Shown here piece after piece: positions 1 to 5,690 of a stretch of 10,640 bases of DNA. The position numbers were made by a program, and so were the translations under genes. The notes below the pieces were generated by a model. It did not search any database. It saw only the letters and a program-made list of their open reading frames with translations, and had not been told where the DNA came from. Source of the DNA: Opitutia bacterium UBA7441 (GTDB lineage Bacteria > Verrucomicrobiota > Verrucomicrobiia > Opitutales > Coraliomargaritaceae); assembly GCA_002480015.1 (NCBI GenBank), contig DLQD01000078.1, positions 3,988 through 14,627 on the forward strand. The letters run 5' to 3'. Each line of letters starts with the position of its first letter. Within the stretch, counting starts at the first letter, position 1.

Positions 1-103
1 TGACGTGGCATGGTTCTTGGGCTTTCATCCGTTTATGGATTTAATAGAAAAAAGCTTGATCCAGCCAGGCGCATAGTTAAAGTTTTACTAATTCTGAAAT
101 ATC

Positions 104-1612
104 ATGAAATCAGTTCAGCTTAACAATAATGTCCTCCGCGATGGCCATCAGAGCCTCGCCGCCACCCGCATGCGCACCGAGCAAATGCTCCCGGCTTGTG
201 AAGCACTCGACAATTGGGGCTTCGGCGCACTCGAGACTTGGGGCGGTGCCACCATTGATTCCGGTCTCCGTTTCCTCGACGAATTCCCTTTCGATCGCCT
301 CGACGCGCTGAAAAAGGCCTGCCCGAAGACCCCGCACATGATGCTACTGCGCGGGCAGAATATCGTTCAATACGCCCACTTCCCCGACGACGTGGTCACA
401 GCCTTCATCAAGACGAGCGCCGATCACGGGATGAATATTTTCCGGATCTTTGACGCGCTCAATGACACGCGAAACATGAAGTGCGCGATCGACGCCTGTA
501 AAGCGGCCGGTGCGCAGGCACACGGCACGATTTGCTACACCAGCAGTCCGGTGCACACCGTGGCCAAGTTCATCGAGATGGGCGTGGAGCTGGAGAAGAT
601 GGGTGCCGACGCCATCGTGCTGAAAGACATGGCAGGCCTCATCCCGCCGATGGAAGCCTTCGCCATCATCGACGGCCTCAAGAAGCAGCTTAAAATCCCG
701 GTCTGGATTCACACGCACGACACCGCTGGCCTCGGGGCGAGCACCTACATGTCGGCCATCGACGCCGGCGTCGATGCAATCGATCTGTCGGTATCCCCCT
801 TCGCCAACGGCACGGGCCAGCCCGACACCACGCGGATGCTCGCACTACTCCAAGGCCATCCGCGCTGCCCTGAAATCTCTGAACAACAACGAAAATCTCT
901 GCGTGAAGTCCGCACGCACTTAGAAAAGGCCTATGCGGAGCTAGGCGACTTCACCAGCCACAAAAACGAGGTGATCGACGTCGATACACTCGAATACCAA
1001 GTGCCCGGCGGGATGCTCTCGAACTTCCGTACCCAACTCAAGGAGCAGAAGATGGAGGACCAATTCGACGCAGTCTTCCGCGAAATCCCCGTGGTGCGCG
1101 AAGCCCTCGGCTGGATCCCGCTAGTGACACCGACCTCGCAAATCGTCGGCATGCAGGCGTTCCTGAATGTCAAATTTGGCCGCTGGAAACAAATCTCCCC
1201 GCAAGCCGCCGACATCGCGCTCGGCTACTACGGCCGCTGCCCTGCGCCGGTCGATCCCGTGGTGCAGAAGCAGGCTGCCAAACAAGCAGGCAAGGAACCC
1301 ATCACCTGCCGCCCCGTCGAAGCCCCGGGAGCTGTGCACAAGCACATGGAGGATCTGCGTAAGGAGCTCAAAGCGAAGAACTTCCCGAGCGACGACGAAC
1401 ACTGTGTGATCCACGCGATGTTCCCGCCCCAATTGGAAAAGCACCTCAAAGGGGAAGGCCCCAAGCCGAACCCCGTCGTGTTGCCAGCGGAAATTCCCAA
1501 AGCCGCCCCCGCGCCGGCACCCGCCGCCAACACCTCGACAGGACCTCAAAAGAAATACGGCCTGACGATCAATGGTAAGCGTATTGAGGTTGGCGTCGAG
1601 GAGATCGTTTAA
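104..1612 (+). CDS. oadA: Carboxyltransferase subunit, PycB/OadA type, lacking a biotinyl domain
   Basis: This is the carboxyltransferase of a biotin-dependent pyruvate carboxylase or oxaloacetate decarboxylase. It moves CO2 between carboxybiotin and pyruvate/oxaloacetate in the cytoplasm or at a membrane complex. The 502 residues show the family signatures in order: LRDGHQSLAATRMR (11-24), WGGATIDSGLRF (46-57), LLRGQN (81-86), FDALND (116-121), LKDMAGL (173-179), HTHDTAG (203-209), YQVPGGMLSNF (298-308) and LVTPTSQIVG (340-349). Asp13, Lys174 (carbamylated in the family), His203 and His205 match the metal and active-site residues. The conserved PYC/OadA domain follows, then a Pro/Ala linker (about 455-482). 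The protein stops after a short stretch (485-502) resembling the strand that precedes a biotinyl domain; no MKM biotinylation motif is present. Biotin is therefore probably carried on a separate protein. I cannot tell pyruvate carboxylase subunit B from decarboxylase alpha subunit. There is no Shine-Dalgarno motif before the ATG, and the 103-bp upstream spacer shows no convincing promoter. The oadA symbol is the nearest family name. Confidence 0.92.
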   Translation: MKSVQLNNNVLRDGHQSLAATRMRTEQMLPACEALDNWGFGALETWGGATIDSGLRFLDEFPFDRLDALKKACPKTPHMMLLRGQNIVQYAHFPDDVVTAFIKTSADHGMNIFRIFDALNDTRNMKCAIDACKAAGAQAHGTICYTSSPVHTVAKFIEMGVELEKMGADAIVLKDMAGLIPPMEAFAIIDGLKKQLKIPVWIHTHDTAGLGASTYMSAIDAGVDAIDLSVSPFANGTGQPDTTRMLALLQGHPRCPEISEQQRKSLREVRTHLEKAYAELGDFTSHKNEVIDVDTLEYQVPGGMLSNFRTQLKEQKMEDQFDAVFREIPVVREALGWIPLVTPTSQIVGMQAFLNVKFGRWKQISPQAADIALGYYGRCPAPVDPVVQKQAAKQAGKEPITCRPVEAPGAVHKHMEDLRKELKAKNFPSDDEHCVIHAMFPPQLEKHLKGEGPKPNPVVLPAEIPKAAPAPAPAANTSTGPQKKYGLTINGKRIEVGVEEIV

Positions 1613-1632
1613 TTAGCTTTGGCTCTGTGTCC

Positions 1633-1805
1633 GCTGGAGGGCATTGCTCCCGCAATGCCGTTGCTTAGCAGCAGTAGATGCGATCTGCCGCTCCACATTC
1701 GCGGCAGCGGTGGAACGCTGCCCTCCCGCAATGCCGTTGCTTAGCAGCAGTAGATGCGATCTGCCGCTCCACATTCGCGGCAGCGGTGGAACGCTGCCCT
1801 CCAGC
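1633..1805. repeat. Tandem 76-bp palindrome-containing intergenic repeat bounded by 11-bp inverted repeats
   Basis: Positions 1647-1726 and 1723-1802 are identical over 80 bases, which is two tandem copies with a 76-bp period. Each copy contains a perfect 7-bp hairpin: CTGCCGC/GCGGCAG at 1685-1691/1701-1707 and at 1761-1767/1777-1783, with 9-nt loops. The whole block is enclosed by an 11-bp perfect inverted repeat, GCTGGAGGGCA at 1633-1643 and TGCCCTCCAGC at 1795-1805. It fills almost the entire gap between the convergent carboxyltransferase and SDR genes and ends 3 bp from the SDR stop codon. The structure looks like a dispersed REP/MITE-like element, and the hairpins could act as a bidirectional transcription end. 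There is no coding capacity beyond chance reading frames. That it is dispersed in the genome is inference and cannot be seen here. Confidence 0.9.
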
Positions 1806-1808
1806 AAG

Positions 1809-2705
1809 CTAGCTCAACCAGCCCGCATACCCGTCCCGGTAGCTCGGATACTTGGGCTGCCAGCCGAGCTGGGCACGGGCCTTGGCATTGCTCACGTAGC
1901 GGTGTGGCATACGGCCGCCCCGCCGTTTCAAACGCTCGGAGACTTTGTCAGGGTTGAATGCCGGCACGGGCAAGCCCATTGCCTCTGCCAGCCAAGTCAG
2001 CACCTCGGATTTGGTCACCGGAGCATCGTCGACTATATTATAAATTCCAGAGGCAGCCTCACCCGATAAAGCCGCGCTGATCGCGGACACGATATCTTCG
2101 AGATGGATCATATTCATGGCGTATTCGCCCGAGCCTGGGATTTCGCCGTTCGCTTCGCGGAGCTGATTGAGCAAAAAGTGGCGCCCCTGACCATAGATGC
2201 CGGCGAGGCGCAGCACAAACCAACGATCCATCTGCTCCGCATCGGCCAGCATCGCTTCGGATTGCAAAAGCACCTGCCCCGTAGGTGGCGCGGCGCTCGT
2301 ATCGGCGCTTTCATCGACCGTCACACCGCCATCCTGCGGATAGACTGAGGTGCTACTGGTATAAACATAAGTCCGGATCGTCTGCGACTTTGCCCATTCG
2401 AGGATCGAGCACTGGCCGTCGACGTAAGACTTCCGGTAGCCGTCGAGCCCCCCGCCGGCGGAGCTGACGCAGTTGACGACGGCCTCGTATTGACCGCGCA
2501 CCTGCGCATGCCAAGTCGACGAGTCTAACTCCGCCTCGATCACTTCGGCCACGCCCAGCTCGCGGAGCCGTGCAGCCTTCTCCCGATTACGCGTCAACGC
2601 GCCGACACGCACGCCCTGCTCGATTAGATACTCTGCCAGGGCGGTACCGACATAGCCGCAGCCGAAGATGAAGACAGATTCGGGGAGTTTTTGGGAAAGG
2701 GACAT
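1809..2705 (-). CDS. NAD(P)-binding SDR-family epimerase/dehydratase-like protein (YeeZ-like atypical SDR)
   Basis: The 298-residue protein begins with a Rossmann nucleotide-binding turn, FGCGYVGTALA (14-24), and continues with the order of an extended or atypical short-chain dehydrogenase: VVNCVSSAG (76-84), YTSSTSVY (115-122), VLRLAGIYG (164-172) and IHLEDIVSAI (200-209). The C-terminal part resembles the substrate-binding portion of NAD-dependent epimerase/dehydratase proteins. The usual catalytic Tyr-X3-Lys is not present at the expected place; the segment after PPTGQ reads VLLQSEAML (145-153). This absence, together with the GCGYVG start, resembles E. coli YeeZ-type atypical SDRs. The substrate is unknown and activity is uncertain. 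The ATG start lies just before the Rossmann strand and has no Shine-Dalgarno sequence. The gene diverges from hemF and converges on the carboxyltransferase gene across the 76-bp repeats. Confidence 0.88.
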   Translation of the reverse strand: MSLSQKLPESVFIFGCGYVGTALAEYLIEQGVRVGALTRNREKAARLRELGVAEVIEAELDSSTWHAQVRGQYEAVVNCVSSAGGGLDGYRKSYVDGQCSILEWAKSQTIRTYVYTSSTSVYPQDGGVTVDESADTSAAPPTGQVLLQSEAMLADAEQMDRWFVLRLAGIYGQGRHFLLNQLREANGEIPGSGEYAMNMIHLEDIVSAISAALSGEAASGIYNIVDDAPVTKSEVLTWLAEAMGLPVPAFNPDKVSERLKRRGGRMPHRYVSNAKARAQLGWQPKYPSYRDGYAGWLS

Positions 2706-2820
2706 GGTTTTTATTGAGAAGTCTTTTGCCCATCGACCTTGCTAGCGCAAGTTCGCTACCAATAAAAAAACTAATTTGAAGGCTTTATGTCGCGATCTAC
2801 ATCGCCAAGATTCGCCTTTA
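2706..2820. promoter_or_regulatory. Divergent spacer between the SDR gene and hemF, with overlapping small hairpins
   Basis: The 115-bp spacer must carry promoters for both divergent genes. It contains a hairpin CTTGC-tagc-GCAAG (2738-2751) that overlaps a second possible hairpin TAGCG-caagtt-CGCTA (2743-2758); the two cannot form together. A weak promoter match for hemF is TTGCTA (2739-2744), 18 nt, TAAAAA (2763-2768). Neither is strong, so no regulator or attenuator is claimed. Confidence 0.3.
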
Positions 2821-3741
2821 ATGCAAACCGCACAATCAGAAAAAGTCCGCACCTACCTGCTCGACCTGCAAGATCGCATCTGCCGCGCGCTCGAGGCCGA
2901 AGACGGCACAGCGACTTTCTCAGAAGACCGCTGGGAGCGCGCCGAAGGCGGCGGCGGGCGCTCCCGCGTCATGGCCGAAGGTGCGGTTTTTGAAAAAGCG
3001 GGCATCAACTTTTCAGATGTGCAAGGCATCGGCCTCCCCCCATCCGCCACCGCCACCCGCCCCCAACTGGCCGGCGCGGCCTTCCGCGCGATGGGTGTGT
3101 CTCTAGTCGTGCATCCGCGCAACCCCCATGTGCCGACCACGCACATGAATGTGCGCTTCTTCTATGCCGAGCCAAAAGACGGTGCTCCCATCTGGTGGTT
3201 CGGCGGCGGCTTCGACCTGACGCCCTACTACGGCCAGCGCGCGGACGCCATCCACTGGCACCGCACAGCGCGCACCGCCTGTGAGCCCTTCGGCGAAGCG
3301 CTCTACCCAAAGCTCAAACAGATCTGCGACGAGTATTTCTACCTCCCCCACCGCGGAGAACCACGCGGCATCGGCGGCATCTTTTTCGATGACTACGCCG
3401 ACGGTGGCTTCGAGCAGGCCTTCGCTTTCATGCAATCCGTAGGCGACCATTTCCTGCCCGCCTACCAACCCATCGTCGCCCGCCGCAAGGACACACCGCA
3501 CACGGAAGCCGAGCGTCAGTTCCAGCTCTACCGCCGAGGCCGCTACGTGGAGTTCAACCTCGTCTACGACCGGGGCACCCTCTTCGGCCTACAATCGAAA
3601 GGCCGCACCGAGTCCATCCTCATGTCACTCCCCCCACTCGTCCGCTGGGACTACGACTGGCACCCCACCCCAGGCAGCCCCGAAGCCGAGCTCTACGAGA
3701 TTTTCCTTAAACCGCAGGACTGGGCAAATTTTTCTTCGTAA
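2821..3741 (+). CDS. hemF: Oxygen-dependent coproporphyrinogen III oxidase
   Basis: HemF converts coproporphyrinogen III to protoporphyrinogen IX by two oxidative decarboxylations using O2, in the cytoplasm. Family landmarks are clear: FEKAGINFSDVQG (57-69), VVHPRNPHVPTTHMNVRFF (96-114), WWFGGGFDLTPYY (125-137), LPHRGEPRGIGGIFFDDY (175-192), and RRGRYVEFNLVYDRGTLFGL (238-257) running into a conserved C-terminal substrate-binding block that ends LVRWDYDW (273-280). From the ATG at 2821 the protein has 306 residues, close to the roughly 300 usual for bacterial HemF. An in-frame TTG at 2776 would add 15 residues outside the conserved family, so I prefer 2821. There is no Shine-Dalgarno motif. 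hemE follows after 29 bp on the same strand, suggesting an operon. Use of HemF rather than the radical-SAM HemN/HemZ enzyme implies heme synthesis under oxygen; an anaerobic enzyme could exist elsewhere. Confidence 0.96.
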   Translation: MQTAQSEKVRTYLLDLQDRICRALEAEDGTATFSEDRWERAEGGGGRSRVMAEGAVFEKAGINFSDVQGIGLPPSATATRPQLAGAAFRAMGVSLVVHPRNPHVPTTHMNVRFFYAEPKDGAPIWWFGGGFDLTPYYGQRADAIHWHRTARTACEPFGEALYPKLKQICDEYFYLPHRGEPRGIGGIFFDDYADGGFEQAFAFMQSVGDHFLPAYQPIVARRKDTPHTEAERQFQLYRRGRYVEFNLVYDRGTLFGLQSKGRTESILMSLPPLVRWDYDWHPTPGSPEAELYEIFLKPQDWANFSS

Positions 3742-3768
3742 TCCGTCATCCGTTATTCGTTATTATAC
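3734..3768 (+). repeat. Degenerate 7-bp-period repeat in the hemF-hemE spacer
   Basis: Successive heptads run cttcgta, atccgtc, atccgtt, attcgtt and attatac. They begin within the hemF stop region and end 2 nt before the hemE start codon. The repeat occupies the place where a ribosome-binding site would be expected. It is short and imperfect, so slippage of low-complexity sequence is a sufficient explanation. Confidence 0.5.
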
Positions 3769-3770
3769 TC

Positions 3771-4802
3771 ATGACACCACGCCAACGTTTCCTCGCCGCC
3801 GCCCATCAACAGCCCGTTGACCGCCCACCGATCTGGCTCATGCGCCAAGCTGGCCGCTACCTCCCCGAATACCGGGAGCTTAAAAAACAGCATGACTTCG
3901 TCACTATGGTGCGCACGCCGGAGCTGGCGACGGAAGTCACCCTGCAGCCCCTGCGCCGCTTCCCGCTCGATGCGGCAATCATTTTTTCCGATATCCTCGT
4001 CATCCCCGAAGCGCTCGGCCAAGGCTACCACTTCCGCGACCAGGGCGGCATCGGGATGGACTATCTACTCGACAGTGCGGACAAAATCGAAGCGCTCGAC
4101 GGCAGCCAGATCACCGAAAAACTCAAGTATGTGGCCGACGCCCTTTCGCTCACCCGCTCGAAATTGGGCGACGACACCGCGCTACTTGGCTTCTGCGGCT
4201 CCCCGTGGACCCTTGCCTGCTACATGATCGAAGGTGGCTCGTCCAAAGACTACCTAGCCATCAAGCAACTCGCCTGGGATCAGCCCGCGCTTTTCGAGAA
4301 GCTCATGCAAAAATTGACCGATGCGATCGTCGACTACCTCCACATGCAGATCGATGCCGGTGCCGACGCACTTCAGATCTTCGATTCGTGGGGCGCGATC
4401 TGCCCTGCGACCCACTACGAGGCCTGGTCGCTGCGTTGGATCCACCATATTATCAACGCACTCAAAGACCGCGTGCCGGTCATCCTCTACGCCAAAGGCA
4501 TGGGGCATAAAGCGCCCGCTTTGATGCACACCGGTGCGAAAATACTCAGCTTGGACTGGACGATGAACCTGCGGCGCATGCGAGAAAGCATCGGCCGTGG
4601 CGCGGCCATTCAGGGCAACCTTGACCCTGCCGCATTAACCACGACACCCGAGATCACCCGCCGCGAAGCTCAACGTGTGCTCAAGGATGGCGGCAACCAG
4701 CCCGGTTTCATTTTCAACCTCGGCCACGGCATGCTCCCGAGCGCAAAAATCGAATGCGTCGAAGCGCTGATGGAAGTCGTGACAGGGCGCGCGAACGCGT
4801 AG
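3771..4802 (+). CDS. hemE: Uroporphyrinogen decarboxylase
   Basis: HemE removes four carboxyl groups from the acetate side chains of uroporphyrinogen III to give coproporphyrinogen III, the substrate of the neighbouring HemF. The 343-residue length is typical. Signatures seen are PPIWLMRQAGRYLPEYR (19-35), FSDILVIPEALG (72-83), GFCGSPWTLACYMIEGG (140-156), FDSWGAICPATHYEAW (204-219), YAKGMGH (240-246), GAAIQGNLDPAAL (277-289) and FNLGHGMLP (315-323). Arg25, Arg29, Asp74, Tyr151 and His319 fall where the family's substrate-binding and catalytic residues lie (by analogy with human Arg37, Asp86, Tyr164 and His339). It starts 29 bp after hemF with no Shine-Dalgarno motif and is probably co-transcribed with hemF. 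The pair is encoded in the reverse of reaction order. No convincing intrinsic terminator is visible in the 62-bp convergent gap to trpA. Confidence 0.97.
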   Translation: MTPRQRFLAAAHQQPVDRPPIWLMRQAGRYLPEYRELKKQHDFVTMVRTPELATEVTLQPLRRFPLDAAIIFSDILVIPEALGQGYHFRDQGGIGMDYLLDSADKIEALDGSQITEKLKYVADALSLTRSKLGDDTALLGFCGSPWTLACYMIEGGSSKDYLAIKQLAWDQPALFEKLMQKLTDAIVDYLHMQIDAGADALQIFDSWGAICPATHYEAWSLRWIHHIINALKDRVPVILYAKGMGHKAPALMHTGAKILSLDWTMNLRRMRESIGRGAAIQGNLDPAALTTTPEITRREAQRVLKDGGNQPGFIFNLGHGMLPSAKIECVEALMEVVTGRANA

Positions 4803-4864
4803 GCGGCGAACGCCAATCTCGAACAATCAATCGTTCAGTAATTCGTCGTGGATGGCCTTGTATT

Positions 4865-5677
4865 TCACTGAATCTTCGCCAACGCATTGCCTTCAAGCAA
4901 ACTATCCATCTTCGCGCGGAGCGAATTGGACATGGCCTGACGATTCGTTGGATTCTCGGCAATGCAATTGACAATGGCGCTGCCGACGACGACGCCATCG
5001 GCAGCTTGAGCCACGGTTTGGACGTGGTCGGCATTGGAGATACCGAACCCGACGACGACGGGCAGTGCAGTGTGTTGCTTGATCTGCTCAACCTGCGAGG
5101 CGATGCCTTCGGACATGGCAGCTTGCTCACCAGTCACGCCCTCGCGGGAGACGTAATAGATGAAACCAGTCGTCGCACCACAGATCGTTTCGAGCCGCGA
5201 ATCGGGCGTAGTCGGCGCAACGATGAAGACGGTCTTGAGCTCGTGCCTAGCGCAGGCTACCAGGTGCTCACCCGCTTCTTCCGGCGGAAGGTCGAGCGTG
5301 AGAATACCATCCACCCCAGCGGACTTGGCGCGCTCGGCATAGGCCTCGCTACCTTGAGCGAAGACAAGATTATAATAGGTGTAGAAAACGATGGGGACCT
5401 CGCTGAACGCGCGGATAGCACGGACCAGATCAAGCACACGCTCACTGTTACTGCCGCTTTCGAGTGCTCGCTGCGCGGCCAGTTGATTGGTGAGCCCGTC
5501 TGCGAGCGGATCCGAAAAGGGCACACCAAGCTCCAGGATGTCGACGCCCGACTCGATGATGGCGCGGCAAGCTTCAACCGAGCTGTCGAAATCGGGATCG
5601 CCCGCACAGAGGTAGCTAACGAAGGCGGCACGGTTTTCTTCCCGGGCACGAGCAAAGGCTTTTTCGATTCGATTCAT
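4865..5677 (-). CDS. trpA: Tryptophan synthase alpha subunit
   Basis: TrpA cleaves indole-3-glycerol phosphate to indole and glyceraldehyde 3-phosphate and passes indole to TrpB. The 270-residue TIM-barrel protein has the family signatures AGDPDFDSS (25-33), LELGVPFSDPLADG (48-61), LTLDLPPEEA, VAPTTPDSRL, FIYYVSREGVTG, VVVGFGISNADHV and DGVVVGSAIV. Glu49 and Asp60, the catalytic pair, sit at the same positions as in the E. coli enzyme. The loop after Asp60 reads GLTNQLAAQRAL, where E. coli has a Pro-Thr-Ile loop; I believe related variants occur in other phyla. No trpB or other trp gene is in the window. The gene begins 13 bp after the stop of the EIIA-diadenylate cyclase gene, so it is probably transcribed with it. 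The sequence before the ATG is pyrimidine-rich (cctaacctccta) and has no Shine-Dalgarno motif. Confidence 0.97.
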   Translation of the reverse strand: MNRIEKAFARAREENRAAFVSYLCAGDPDFDSSVEACRAIIESGVDILELGVPFSDPLADGLTNQLAAQRALESGSNSERVLDLVRAIRAFSEVPIVFYTYYNLVFAQGSEAYAERAKSAGVDGILTLDLPPEEAGEHLVACARHELKTVFIVAPTTPDSRLETICGATTGFIYYVSREGVTGEQAAMSEGIASQVEQIKQHTALPVVVGFGISNADHVQTVAQAADGVVVGSAIVNCIAENPTNRQAMSNSLRAKMDSLLEGNALAKIQ

Positions 5678-5690
5678 TAGGAGGTTAGGA

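Noticed and set aside
1644..2069. An open frame with a repeated peptide running through the tandem repeat
   Set aside because: The peptide repeat merely reflects the 76-bp DNA repeat, and the rest is antisense to the SDR gene.
2776..2820. TTG start at 2776 extending HemF by 15 residues
   Set aside because: The added residues lie outside the conserved HemF family, and the ATG at 2821 gives the usual length.
4803..4864. Bidirectional terminator between hemE and trpA
   Set aside because: Only 4-bp stems are seen (ggcg/cgcc and gaac/gttc) with no T-tract, too weak to call.
4865..5677. TrpA loop after Asp60 lacking the E. coli Pro-Thr-Ile sequence, as a sign of altered function
   Set aside because: Glu49 and Asp60 are intact, and variants of this loop with Asn-Gln are, to my knowledge, common in other phyla.
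4754..5680. A 308-codon plus-strand open frame lying antisense to trpA
   Set aside because: It mirrors trpA almost exactly, and the minus-strand protein has full TrpA family motifs and both catalytic residues. The plus-strand translation resembles no family I recognise and is a GC-driven shadow.
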